Positions 46,870-55,703 of a DNA stretch of 59,363 nt are shown here, piece by piece. Source of the DNA: Nostoc sp. S13. Its GTDB lineage: Bacteria; Cyanobacteriota; Cyanobacteriia; Cyanobacteriales; Nostocaceae. The stretch is from NCBI RefSeq assembly GCF_029379315.1, contig NZ_JAQYWQ010000030.1, positions 1 through 59,363 on the forward strand. The letters run 5' to 3'. Below the pieces are notes generated by a model, which was not told the origin of the DNA, made no database searches, and was given only the letters and a program-made list of their open reading frames with translations. Position 1 is the stretch's first letter, and each line of letters starts with the position of its first letter. Position numbers and translations under genes: made by a program.

Positions 46870-47336
46870 ATCCCTGGTCAGGATTAACGCAAAACAGTGT
46901 ACACAGTTTATCGAATTACCCAAAACAAAAACCTCACCCTGTCCTGACTTTAATTCCTCTCCGAACCCACGGAGAGGGAGCAACAATCTTATTTCTCATC
47001 TGGTATATTTGCACTCATTAAGATGCTTCCTCAGCATACTTACACACTGAGGATCTAAATCAATTTTTTCAAACTCACATATTGCCCAATCTGTCAACGC
47101 ATAACTTCTAATTTAGATTTTTTATAAAGATTGCGTGAAATTGCTAGTTATGATGATAAAGCATTACAAGAATTGCTTTATAAATCAACCTATGAGTAAA
47201 TATAAACTCAGTCAGCAGGCACGCCTTAACCACTATTTATCTAGCAGGTAGATAGCAGTTGAAAAGTGAGTTTTTGTTGTTTGATTTAAGCCACGCGGTA
47301 TAGTATTCTCTCAATCAATATTAAGAGGACAGAAAT
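46870..47336. other. 467-base intergenic region with a family-1 element
   Basis: Contains family-1 copy C near its left end and AT-rich DNA with the promoter of the PEP-CTERM gene. No other ORF is supported; a frame overlapping the RND stop is a shadow. Confidence 0.65.
46925..47029. mobile_element. Family-1 MITE-like element, copy C
   Basis: On the minus strand it begins GAAGCATCTTAATGAGTGC at 47029 and continues with the family core AAATATACCAGATGAGAAA, the CTCTCCG-type hairpin (CCTCTCCG/CGGAGAGG) and GGTGAGGTTTTTG. The far end lacks the second TIR. No flanking duplication was found. Confidence 0.78.
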
Positions 47337-47999
47337 ATGACCACAATAGCAACCAAAATAGCCTTATCTGTTTTAGGAGCAGCAGGAATTAGTTTTTTGT
47401 CCTGGACACCAGCAAGAGCCGTTATCTTGGTATAACCCATCGTCACGACTAAAAATCAAGACATCCTCGACAGGAAAAACCCAAGAACCCTTACAGACTA
47501 TCAACCAGGGGAAGTAATAGAATATGGTGTTCCAGATGTAGCCAATAACTTTCTAAATGCCACCGGGTACGATATAAATAGCTTGGTTTTTGATTTAAAA
47601 ACGCTGTCCTATAGTAATCGAAATTCCACTCCACCACTTGATAATGAACTAGTGCAGTGGGGAGATGTAAATGGAGATGGGAAGATTGGTTACTCTACTA
47701 ACTCTGATCTAAAGGATATTTTTACAGACATTACCATCAATGGTAGTACTATCACTTTTAGTGGTGGCGTAATTCCAAATGGAACCCTGTTTTACAATCC
47801 ATTCGCTACTCTTCCTAATCTAGCGCCAGGTGCTGGAATCATTCCACCAGTGCCACCAGAGCAAGCGGATAAAGATGGGCCGATCAGAGTGGCTGCTTAT
47901 TACACTGCTGTTCCTCAATCAACTAGCGTTTTGAGTGTACTGGTCTTTGGTGCTTTAGGCGTAGCTTTAAAATTAAAGCGATCGCAACACTCTTGCTGA
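47337..47999 (+). pseudogene. PEP-CTERM-like exported protein with one internal stop
   Basis: A frame of 220 codons begins at ATG 47337 with a signal peptide (ALSVLGAAGISFLSWTPARA) and ends with a PEP-CTERM-type sorting tail: VPQSTSVLSVLVFGAL then KLKRSQHSC. The only break is a TAA at 47433-47435, just after the signal peptide, where CAA would encode Gln. Everything after it stays open in the same frame, so it is a single nonsense change (or a sequencing error or read-through site). The middle part is rich in Asn/Asp (WGDVNGDGKIGY), like a surface calcium loop. The family function is unknown; PEP-CTERM proteins are processed by exosortase, not encoded here. An AAGAGG site precedes the ATG. 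Confidence 0.85.
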
Positions 48000-48040
48000 G
48001 GACTGAGAATTGGGGACTAGCATAACATAACCGACAAGCA

Positions 48041-48078
48041 CCAATGCCCAATGCCCAATGCCCAATGCCCAATGCCCT
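48041..48078. repeat. STRR heptamer array (TGCCCAA)n
   Basis: Five tandem TGCCCAA units end at the very stop codon of the glycosyltransferase gene. Same heptamer and same orientation as the array at the start of the window. Confidence 0.9.
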
Positions 48079-49136
48079 CATTCTGTAATTAATTCACGAT
48101 ACACTACCAGTGTTTCCTGATGGACGCGGGCAACACTCAGCCACTCTAGGTTTTGATTTGCCCGTTGTTTCCATTCGTGCAGCATATCGGCATTACTCAG
48201 TAATTGTACTAAAACTCCAGCCAAAGCATTACTATCTTTTGCTGGTACTAAAAGACCTGCTTGCCCATTGTCCAAAGCTTCAGGAATACCGTCTACCTGA
48301 GTGCCAATGATTGCAGTTCCAGCTTCCCTAGCTTCCGAAAGTACCAGAGGACAAGGGTCACGATGGGAAGCCAATACAAATATGTCACAAGATATAAGAT
48401 AGCGTTGTGGTTGCGGCTGGAAGCCTTCAAAATGAATGCGTTCTTTTACAGAAGTTGCTTGCGCTTGTGCCTCAAATAGCTGTTTATCAGGGCCATTTCC
48501 TACCAAATAAAGATGCGCTTGGGGAAAATCTGAGGCAATTTGGGCAAAGGCAGCGATTAACTCAGTAATTCCTTTGCGTTGATACATCCCGGCTACGGTA
48601 GCGATCGCTGGACGGTTTAATGGTAAAGGTTGATAATCTTCTATTTGTCGCGTGCGGGGACTGCCCAAAGTTCCGTTGCATACCACCCGCAACTTATTTT
48701 CTGGAATACCGCGCCGTGCCATAGAATTTCCTACAGCTTTGCTGACGGCAATTACCCTGTCAGCTAAACCCATCAGCAGGCTAGCACGTTGAAATTCGTT
48801 GTGTACTGTGGAAACTAAAGCATACTTATGCCCTTTAAAAATACGTGCTAGTATGACTCCGGTCATCATATGGGCATGAACAATATTAGGGTGAAATTCA
48901 GCTGCGAGCGCTCGATAACGCCTAGCTGCTTTGATCATACTTATCGGTTTCCTGGTTTGATCTAGTTGGTAGTGTTTGACACCACAAATATCTAGTAAAG
49001 TCTCGTATTCACCACCAGCAGAAATAACCGCTACATGATGACCAGATTTTGCCTGTAAACAAGCCAGATCCACAGCCACATTCACAATACCGTTACCTAT
49101 TTCTTGAACGTGGTTCAAAATATGTATAATTCGCAT
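48078..49136 (-). CDS. GT4-family glycosyltransferase
   Basis: The 352-residue protein is a GT-B fold, family 4 transferase: N-terminal acceptor half with a HAHMMTGVILARIFKG segment, and a donor half with VAGMYQRKGITELIAAF, HFEGFQPQPQRYL and the EX7E-type motif in PLVLSEAREAGTAIIGTQVDGIPE. It transfers a nucleotide-activated sugar, with retention, to a lipid-linked or polysaccharide acceptor; substrate not evident. Start ATG MRIIHILNHVQEIGNG is typical. A STRR touches its stop codon. Confidence 0.93.
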   Translation of the reverse strand: MRIIHILNHVQEIGNGIVNVAVDLACLQAKSGHHVAVISAGGEYETLLDICGVKHYQLDQTRKPISMIKAARRYRALAAEFHPNIVHAHMMTGVILARIFKGHKYALVSTVHNEFQRASLLMGLADRVIAVSKAVGNSMARRGIPENKLRVVCNGTLGSPRTRQIEDYQPLPLNRPAIATVAGMYQRKGITELIAAFAQIASDFPQAHLYLVGNGPDKQLFEAQAQATSVKERIHFEGFQPQPQRYLISCDIFVLASHRDPCPLVLSEAREAGTAIIGTQVDGIPEALDNGQAGLLVPAKDSNALAGVLVQLLSNADMLHEWKQRANQNLEWLSVARVHQETLVVYRELITE

Positions 49137-49431
49137 AATCTTTGAGATATGTATAAGAAATCAAGATAAGTAACTGAGTATCAATCAACATAATTATTTA
49201 GGTCTTCAGTGACAACTCAAAAGTAGTCAGTAGTGCATAAAATTCACCACTTGCTACTGACTAAGAGCACTTCTAACCAGTTACTTAGCTTAAAGACTTA
49301 TTCAGTAATGGCTAGATAAATCGGGGTAAAACTCCAAAATTCTGAAAACTCCATTCAACACAGCGATTGCCAAAACAGAGATAGGACTTACGCACAATCT
49401 ACAAATTCTTCTGTTGCGATCGCCTGACTAA
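49137..49431. other. Intergenic region with a hairpin, no gene
   Basis: A hairpin AGTCAGTAGTG with CACTTGCTACTGACT lies at about 49226-49263. An ATAGGACTTACGCA module, frequent in Nostoc DNA, sits at 49381. No gene was recognised. Confidence 0.5.
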
Positions 49432-49890
49432 GCGCACCCGCCGCCGGAAGCACAGGGAAGAATGAGCAAACTTTGGGTATTCCCGTAATGAATGACCGAG
49501 CCTTGCAAGCGCTGTTCAAAATGGTATTAGAGCCAGAATGGGAAGCGCGATTTGAACCTAACTCATACGGGTTCAGACCTGGGCGCTGATGTCATGATGT
49601 AAGAAAGGCAATATTTTCCAGCATTCATAGAAATCCAAAATTTGTTTTGGACGCTGACATTGCAAAATGCTTCGACCGCATCGACCATGAAGCACTGCTA
49701 AGAAAATTAAATACATCTCCCACCATCCGCCGACAAATTCGAGCATGGTTAAAAGCGGGGGTGATGGATGGTAAGCAGTTGTTTCCAACATCTGTTAGCG
49801 AAGCGCGCGCGTACTCGCGCGACGGGTACGCCGTAGGGTGGGGTCATTTCTCCATTACTAGCTAATATTGCCATTCACGGGATGGAAGAA
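49432..49890 (+). pseudogene. Relic of a group II intron reverse transcriptase
   Basis: The frame reads LGIPVMNDRALQALFKMVLE, then PNSYGFRPGR, an in-frame TGA at 49587-49589 (expected Ser), CHDVRKAIFSSIHR, the RT block DADIAKCFDRIDHEALLRKL and WLKAGVMDGKQLFPTS. Near 49800 a GC-rich module interrupts it; the catalytic-box continuation GGVISPLLANIAIHGMEE is recovered in a shifted frame after a second stop. These are domains 1-4 of an LtrA-type intron protein. The YADD box, maturase domain and intron RNA ends are missing. Confidence 0.88.
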
Positions 49891-50296
49891 AGTCAACACC
49901 CTAGTCAAGTTGCTTCTCTACGAGACGCCAAAGGCGAACGCTCCAATTAAAAATTATTAATTAAAAAGCGTTGGGAGAGCCAAACTCCCCTCTGGGCTTG
50001 CCTAACGGCAGGCTGATGCCAAAGTCGAGGGGTTGGGAAAGAGAGGTTCTTCCAGGATTACTGAATTGGTGTTCTAGTTACCCCAAGGAGTTTGAGAAAC
50101 GACATCTTCTCTGGGGAGTTTCTGAAAGTGGAAGGGATAAAGGTCACGTACTGGTTGATTCAGTGGATCTGCTTTAGTTAATATGTATAATCTTATCAAT
50201 CACATAACAGGGTGTGGTGATAGGATTAATTAAATTTTGAGCCAATTCAACAGAACGAATGGTACGCACAACCCCAGGACAGAAAATTCCTATTGA

Positions 50297-50446
50297 TTTC
50301 TGCAAGCGACTGTTCTTGAGATTTCTTTAGAAAAACCAACTTCAGAGATTCAAGTTCAGCAAGAATCAAAGGATGAGATAAAGGCATCTCAGAAAACTAC
50401 CAAAACTACTAGGCGGCAACCGCCAAAAAGTTCTAAGCCTGGGTAA
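50297..50446 (+). pseudogene. C-terminal fragment of an unknown protein
   Basis: A short frame without start codon reads ISLEKPTSEIQVQQESKDEI and KTTKTTRRQPPKSSKPG before TAA at 50444. The charged, Lys/Gln/Pro-rich tail looks like a real protein end. It lies 41 bases before the ParA-like gene and in the same direction; it may be what is left of a gene from the same mobile module. Confidence 0.35.
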
Positions 50447-50487
50447 AGATGTATCAACTTTAATAAGTATTAGTAGAGGTGGCTGTA

Positions 50488-51192
50488 ATGCCGACAATTC
50501 ATTTGGTGGATGGTGAAAAAGGCGGGGTAGGAAAGTCTCTCTTTACTAGGACAATGATTCAGTATTGTCTCGATAAGAAAATCCCGTTTGTACCAGTGGA
50601 TACAGATAGGTCGAATCCAGATGTAGCAGGGGTGTATAAGGAGATATGTAAGTATGCTGTGTTTAGTGAGAATGAACGACAGGCTGATAAGGCAGATAAA
50701 ATATTTGAGTGGGCGGTAGAGAAGCCAGTAATTGTGAATTTAGCCGCACAATCGCATAGAGCAGTACAAGGGTGGATTGACTCTAATCAATTATTTGAAC
50801 TAGGGAGTTCGCAGGGAGTGATGTTTTGCAAATGGTTTGTATCCACAGGAGGATACGACAGCATGAACCTGTTTGCTCAGTCACTGAATACCTACGGTGA
50901 GAGAATCCCTCATATTCTGGTGAGGAATTTAGGGCTGTGTGATGATTGGGAGCATATAGAGTCAGATTCAAACTTTCAGAAAATAGTAAATAAATATAAG
51001 ATAAAAGTTATAGATTTTCCGAAGTTAGCATATAGAGAAAGAAACATAATTGACCAAAATCGCCTGACATTTGCGGAGGCAAGAGAGTATAAAGAATTTG
51101 GAATAATTGGGAGACAGAGAGTAGTGAATTTTCTGAAGCTTGCTTATAGTGCTTTTGAGAAAGTAGGTATCTGGTATGAAAAAGTTGAATAG
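50488..51192 (+). CDS. ParA/MinD-like P-loop ATPase, mobilisation-type
   Basis: The protein (234 residues from the ATG at 50488; a GTG at 50479 is also open) has a deviant Walker A GEKGGVGKS near the N-terminus, a switch-like DTDRSNPDV and an IVNLAAQ strand. These traits mark the SIMIBI/ParA group, and the match in style is to short ParA-like proteins of mobilisable plasmids rather than chromosomal ParA. A GAGG site lies 8 bases before the ATG. No ParB, relaxase or origin is nearby; a group II intron relic sits upstream. It is probably a leftover of an integrated plasmid. Confidence 0.78.
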   Translation: MPTIHLVDGEKGGVGKSLFTRTMIQYCLDKKIPFVPVDTDRSNPDVAGVYKEICKYAVFSENERQADKADKIFEWAVEKPVIVNLAAQSHRAVQGWIDSNQLFELGSSQGVMFCKWFVSTGGYDSMNLFAQSLNTYGERIPHILVRNLGLCDDWEHIESDSNFQKIVNKYKIKVIDFPKLAYRERNIIDQNRLTFAEAREYKEFGIIGRQRVVNFLKLAYSAFEKVGIWYEKVE

Positions 51193-51378
51193 CAAAGCCC
51201 TAAAGAGGAATGGCACGCTTGTTTAGTTATTTGTTCGGCTGAGGCAGTTTTTACTGGAGTTTTAAAACCTTGTGTTGCATAAAAGTTTGTGGTAAGTGCT
51301 TCAGCCCTTACTACAAGCCAATTTAATTAATTTTAAATTGCGTAACATAGTTTGATTTTTCGTGCCGACTTAATTAAT

Positions 51379-53436
51379 TTAGCTATTTGATGGTTGCCCA
51401 ATGAAGATTACATTTGCCAAAACTTGTATTTTTGTTAACTCGCGCACCAGACGTTGCGCTTGATGTTTATAAAGTGGTATTGGCAAGACTATAGGCAAAT
51501 TATTCATCCATTGCCTAGCAGTAGTGGAACTACATCCCGTAATCAAAACAATTTCTTCAGCACCATACATAATAGCATTTGTAGTCAGAGCTTTTTCTAT
51601 CTGCACCTGCCAAAGGCGAGGCAGCATTTCACCCCATTCAATTCGCTGTAAACTAGTACTTGTGGCTAAAACAATCAAGCGATCGCCAGCATGAAGTTTA
51701 ACATCATACCAGGGCATTAAAGAGTAATTATCTTGCCGATATTTCTGGTAGAGAATTGGCACAACATTGTAGCCATAGGCTATTTCAGATAGAAGCAACC
51801 CATTCAGAGTATCGCCATCTTCAATCTTGTATTCCGTCACCATGATTATTTGCTCGTTTAAGTGAAACAAGCTAAGTACATTTTCTCCAAAGGCAGCGCA
51901 AGCAAAGACTTCTGCCGACAAAGCCGCGCCACACAGAACTTGAGCATAGGAAAACAGAGGGGCGACATTATCACTAAATTGGCGGTCTTGAGAGCGGATA
52001 ATTAAGCTAGTGGCGGGGTTCATTGCATGAGCCATTAAACCAATTTCCAGATTTTCCATGTTATCGTCCCCAACTAAAACGATGCTTTTGGCATGGGAGA
52101 GATTCACCTTAGTGAGTGCTTCGGTAGCATTGCCAACAATAAGGGGCATATCGGGTAAAGTATCTTGGTCGAGAGCAGTAGGATGAATTCCTACTAACGG
52201 CTGGTTGAGTTCTTGCAAAAGAGCAGCCACTCTCTGTCCCAAGCGATTTAAGCCAATAATCACCACATGGTTGCGTTGTGGGATGGGAGGACGGGAATTG
52301 AAAAACTGGAATCTGGAAGTGACAAGGGCATCAGTTACCAGTGCATATAATACTCCTACGAAAGCTTGACCTGTCAACGTCAGTCCCAGGCTAAACAATC
52401 GCAACCACCAAGGCATATGGTCTGAGGGTTGTGGTTGCGATGTAAACTCAACGCTGCCAAATAAATCTCCGTATCCTCCCAACAGCAAGACTCCTGTTGC
52501 ATAGAAAGCTTCTTCGAGGGAGATGTGAGGATAATATAAGCGATAAAGAACTATTCCAACCAGCCACAGAATAAGTACAGTAATGGCATAGATTGTCGCA
52601 ATTCGCCGGATTTGATTTTGGCTTTGGTAGTAAGATTGCCAAAATTGCGCTATTTTATCCTTGAGATTTTTCGCTGTGATGCCTTGGATAAACTGTTGCC
52701 ACTGCCACCTTTGACGATGAGATTTCCGGTGTTGCTCAGATAAAGCTAAATCGTATGCAACATCAATGTAAACTAGTGTGTCTCCTACCTGCACTTCTGC
52801 CTCTGGGTTCCAGCCAAACAATTCTTTTGGTGGGTGAGATGAAACAGGTCTGTGACTCAAGATGCGACGAGTTGTAAGATTCAGTCTATGTACTGGCTTG
52901 CCATTACACCAGCTATCCTTCGCTTCTACCTGGTGCTTTATTACTTGCAATAGTTCCCCTTCTAAGGTGAAATATCCAATAGCTTCAGAGCCGAGGGCTG
53001 TCAGAGCGAAGGCATGAGCTGAAAGATGAGTCGGCTCAAAGGCAACAAAATTGCCGAGATTTTCCCACAAGAGTTTATTGAAATTTTGTTTGTCAGAACG
53101 TACAATTAGGCGAACGTGCGGATTAAGACGCCGTGCTGCAAACGCAGCTTCGATATTTATCCGCTCATTTCTGGTAACTAAAAGTATTGAACGACACTGG
53201 CTTATACCTGCCTGCTCTAAAACACTTGGCTGGCGGCAATCTCCGATGATTAACTTTTCTAGTAAGCTTGGTACTTCTAGAATTTCCCAATGTTCGGGCT
53301 GCACATCGTCAATAGCACTGACTTTAACATCGTACTCCTTTAGGACTGCAACACAATGTTGCCCTAAACTTTGGAGTCCGCATACTAAGAAAAGGTCTTG
53401 GGGTTTTTTTTGATTGCTGGTAGGAGGGGGATGCAC
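51379..53436 (-). CDS. RCK-domain ion channel, RCK-pore-RCK architecture
   Basis: The 685-residue protein begins with a Rossmann RCK/TrkA-N domain (FLVCGLQSLGQHCVAVL), has a second regulatory half, a two-helix pore unit (about 283-303 and 350-375) and a second TrkA-N domain (VVIIGLNRLGQRVAALLQ) plus TrkA-C. The pore loop reads LLLGGYGDLFG; the K+ channel filter consensus is TxGYGD, and here the first position is Gly. It is probably a ligand-gated potassium or other cation channel with nucleotide control. RCK domains at both ends of the pore are unusual in simple 2-TM channels. Monocistronic. Confidence 0.82.
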   Translation of the reverse strand: MHPPPTSNQKKPQDLFLVCGLQSLGQHCVAVLKEYDVKVSAIDDVQPEHWEILEVPSLLEKLIIGDCRQPSVLEQAGISQCRSILLVTRNERINIEAAFAARRLNPHVRLIVRSDKQNFNKLLWENLGNFVAFEPTHLSAHAFALTALGSEAIGYFTLEGELLQVIKHQVEAKDSWCNGKPVHRLNLTTRRILSHRPVSSHPPKELFGWNPEAEVQVGDTLVYIDVAYDLALSEQHRKSHRQRWQWQQFIQGITAKNLKDKIAQFWQSYYQSQNQIRRIATIYAITVLILWLVGIVLYRLYYPHISLEEAFYATGVLLLGGYGDLFGSVEFTSQPQPSDHMPWWLRLFSLGLTLTGQAFVGVLYALVTDALVTSRFQFFNSRPPIPQRNHVVIIGLNRLGQRVAALLQELNQPLVGIHPTALDQDTLPDMPLIVGNATEALTKVNLSHAKSIVLVGDDNMENLEIGLMAHAMNPATSLIIRSQDRQFSDNVAPLFSYAQVLCGAALSAEVFACAAFGENVLSLFHLNEQIIMVTEYKIEDGDTLNGLLLSEIAYGYNVVPILYQKYRQDNYSLMPWYDVKLHAGDRLIVLATSTSLQRIEWGEMLPRLWQVQIEKALTTNAIMYGAEEIVLITGCSSTTARQWMNNLPIVLPIPLYKHQAQRLVRELTKIQVLANVIFIGQPSNS

Positions 53437-53494
53437 TTTCTGTTGATAGCAGTATTCGATACTGTTAACAGTATGTGTTTACTAGGATTATATC

Positions 53495-54268
53495 TCAAGA
53501 AAGCAAACTCGCAGAATTTACGTCTAAAAATAACGTCGCTTGGGATTGTTGACGGAGAATAGAAGCCGGACAATCTGTACTTATAGCTCCTTGCAACATC
53601 TCTTTTACCACATTTGCTTTACGTTTTTCTGGAGCCAAACAGATAATTTTTTTAGCTGAACAAATTGTCGAGATGGTGACAGTAAAAGCATATTGTGGGA
53701 CAGTTTCTAGATTTGGAAAGTGACCTGTGCTTACTTGTTGTTGACGGTTCACTGTATCCAGTTTCACTAGTTTCACACTGTAAGGATCTTGAAAATTTGC
53801 TACTGCTGGATCGTTAAAAGCCAAATGTCCATTTTCGCCAACACCAAGACAGCATAAGTCAATTGGTTGTGCTTGCAGTAGTTTAGTGTAGCGATCGCAC
53901 TCTGCCATTGGTTGCAATGTATCACCTTCTATATAGTGAAATTGCTTAGGAGTAACCCGCTTCTCTACACGTTCTTGCAAATAACGCCGGAAACTGGCAG
54001 AATGGTCAGCAGAAATTCCCAAATATTCATCTAGATGGAACAGAATAATTCGTGACCAATCTAGATCACCCAACGCAATCAAAGCATTCAGAAATTTGAG
54101 TTGGGAGTTACCTGTTGCTAATAATACAGCAGCTGTATCCTGTTGCTTGAGAACTTGCTGTAAATACTTTTGCGCGATTTCGGCAACATCCTGGGCCATT
54201 TCGACTTCAGAGTTGTAAATCTGTACTAGTAGATCATCAACGCGAAAAAAGTTTGTAGCAGCTAGCAT
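53495..54268 (-). CDS. nagB: Glucosamine-6-phosphate deaminase
   Basis: The protein (257 residues from the ATG at 54268) has the NagB/6PGL fold: ATGNSQLKFLNALIA (phosphate loop), LFHLDEYLGISADHSASF (catalytic Asp/Glu block) and LGVGENGHLAFNDP. It converts glucosamine-6-phosphate to fructose-6-phosphate and ammonia. The frame stays open up to 54334, but the first 18 or so codons would be read from a family-1 element, so the upstream start is unlikely; ATGs at 54280 and 54268 remain, and the latter fits the family. A HAD phosphatase gene is divergent. Confidence 0.9.
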   Translation of the reverse strand: MLAATNFFRVDDLLVQIYNSEVEMAQDVAEIAQKYLQQVLKQQDTAAVLLATGNSQLKFLNALIALGDLDWSRIILFHLDEYLGISADHSASFRRYLQERVEKRVTPKQFHYIEGDTLQPMAECDRYTKLLQAQPIDLCCLGVGENGHLAFNDPAVANFQDPYSVKLVKLDTVNRQQQVSTGHFPNLETVPQYAFTVTISTICSAKKIICLAPEKRKANVVKEMLQGAISTDCPASILRQQSQATLFLDVNSASLLS

Positions 54269-54277
54269 TTGCTTACA

Positions 54278-54380
54278 CATCTCACTTTCATAAAAAGCCT
54301 TGTAAAACCTCACTTTGTTAACGAGAGGGAGCAAGAATCTTGTTTCTCATCTGGTATATTTGCTTTCACTAAGATGCTCC
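54278..54380. mobile_element. Family-1 MITE-like element, copy D
   Basis: On the minus strand it starts GAGCATCTTAGTGAAAGC at 54379 and includes the core AAATATACCAGATGAGAAAC, TTCTTGCTCCCTCTC and GTGAGGTTTTACAAGGC, ending near 54278. The central hairpin is partly lost. Its inner end touches the start of nagB. Confidence 0.8.
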
Positions 54381-54396
54381 CGATAAAGAAGAGAGA

Positions 54397-54420
54397 TTTT
54401 CCAGATGCCGTAAAAAGTCA
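54397..54420. mobile_element. Family-2 element fragment
   Basis: TTTTCCAGATGCCGTAAAAA followed by GTCA resembles the right end of family 2 (TTTTCCGCATGACGTGAAAA then GTCA). It lies 17 bases beyond family-1 copy D, so one element probably landed in or next to the other. Confidence 0.6.
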
Positions 54421-54509
54421 TGTATTGACGAAAGAAGAATCACTAAAGACAAAAACAATGTACACTATTTAAATTAAGTTAACAATTATTTACATTTTAC
54501 CGAAAAATT

Positions 54510-55208
54510 ATGCTGGCTGCAATTCTTTTTGACCTAGACGGCACTATTGTCAACACTGACCCCATACACTACCGAGCTTGGCAGAAAACGCTGTTAAATT
54601 ACAACATAGAAATTGACGAGACATTTTATAAATCTCGAATTAGTGGGCGGCTAAATGCAGAAATTGTTAAGGACATTCTGCCACAATTATCAGCAGTAGA
54701 AGGGCAAAAATTTGCAGACGAAAAAGAGGCGCTTTTCCGCGAACTCGCCCCGCATCTACAACCACTGAGTGGATTTTCTGAACTACTAGAATGGACAGAG
54801 ACACATCAGTTAAAACGTGCATTAGTAACTAATGCCCCTAGATTAAATGCAGAATTTATGCTAAAGGTTTTGGGAATAAAAGAAGCTTTCCATATAGTTG
54901 TTTTAGCGGATGATTGTATTGCAGGTAAACCCGATCCTGCGCCCTACCAAGTTGCGCTGAATAAGTTGGGGATTACAGCAGAGGAAGCGATCGCCTTAGA
55001 AGACTCTCCCTCTGGTATTCGTTCTGCTGTGAGCGCAGATATCCGCACTATTGGTATAGCATCCACCCATGATCCGCAGATTTTACAGTCAGTTGGGGCA
55101 TTTATGGCAATTCCAGATTTTACTGATTTGCAGTTGTGGACATTGCTAAACTCACTCATCGAGCCAAATTTAAGTGCGATCGCTCCATTAGTCAAGAGAA
55201 CCCTATAG
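54510..55208 (+). CDS. HAD-family phosphatase/beta-phosphoglucomutase-like
   Basis: The 232-residue protein is a HAD subfamily IA hydrolase: motif I FDLDGTIVNTDP (7-18), a helical cap (about 20-85), motif II ALVTNAP, motif III GKPDPAPY and motif IV ALEDSPSGIRSA. Relatives include beta-phosphoglucomutase and sugar-phosphate phosphatases. Motif I has T at the position after G that is also found in phosphoglucomutases, but the cap does not decide the substrate. It is divergent from nagB, with a repeat-filled spacer. Confidence 0.9.
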   Translation: MLAAILFDLDGTIVNTDPIHYRAWQKTLLNYNIEIDETFYKSRISGRLNAEIVKDILPQLSAVEGQKFADEKEALFRELAPHLQPLSGFSELLEWTETHQLKRALVTNAPRLNAEFMLKVLGIKEAFHIVVLADDCIAGKPDPAPYQVALNKLGITAEEAIALEDSPSGIRSAVSADIRTIGIASTHDPQILQSVGAFMAIPDFTDLQLWTLLNSLIEPNLSAIAPLVKRTL

Positions 55209-55459
55209 CGATCGTTTGTATGCAATACACTCTGATTTCACTTCCATTTCTCTGGCGTAAAATGTCTCGGAATCAGTTGTAAAATTCGGACAGCAACTGA
55301 TTCAGCTAATACAGTCAGTCGCTCTTTGGTAAATTTCTGAAGAGACAGATATTTTTTAGCGATCGCTGCTAGACAAATAAGTTGATTATGGTACAATTAG
55401 AAACTGTGATTGCTATTTAACAGCGATCGCCTTGGGTGGGCTACGCCTACACCAAATTT

Positions 55460-55531
55460 GCCAGCATAGCACAGTGGTAGTGCATCCGACTTGTAATCGG
55501 AAGGTCGCGAGTTCAAATCCTGCTGCTGGCT
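55460..55531 (+). tRNA. tRNA-Thr (TGT), copy 1
   Basis: A 72-nt cloverleaf: acceptor GCCAGCA/TGCTGGC, D-stem GCAC/GTGC, anticodon stem TCCGA/TCGGA with loop CTTGTAA (anticodon TGT) and T-loop TTCAAAT. CCA is not encoded. The T-stem GCGAG/CCTGC has an A-C mismatch and a G-T pair, more damage than in copy 2. Confidence 0.93.
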
Positions 55532-55596
55532 TTCGTTGATTTTGACAGTGCTATTTAAGAGCAATGCCTAACTTGGGCTACGCTTACGCTAAATTT

Positions 55597-55668
55597 GCCA
55601 GCATAGCACAGTGGTAGTGCATCCGACTTGTAATCGGAAGGTCGCGAGTTCAAATCCCGCTGCTGGCT
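55597..55668 (+). tRNA. tRNA-Thr (TGT), copy 2
   Basis: Identical to copy 1 except in the T-stem, which reads GCGAG/CCCGC: one A-C mismatch and no G-T pair. Anticodon TGT, 72 nt, no encoded CCA. Followed by AT-rich DNA with a TTTTA tract. Confidence 0.95.
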
Positions 55669-55703
55669 TTTACAAAATAATGATTTAGGTGATGTGTTGC
55701 TAA

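Larger units (their letters stand above)
55411..55670. repeat. Tandem duplication containing two tRNA-Thr genes
   Basis: Two units of about 137 bp lie head to tail. Each starts TGCTATTTAA (55411, 55549), continues through a GGGCTACGC module and CCAAATTTG/TAAATTTG, and contains one tRNA. Differences are limited to a few bases and one indel, so the duplication looks recent. Confidence 0.85.
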
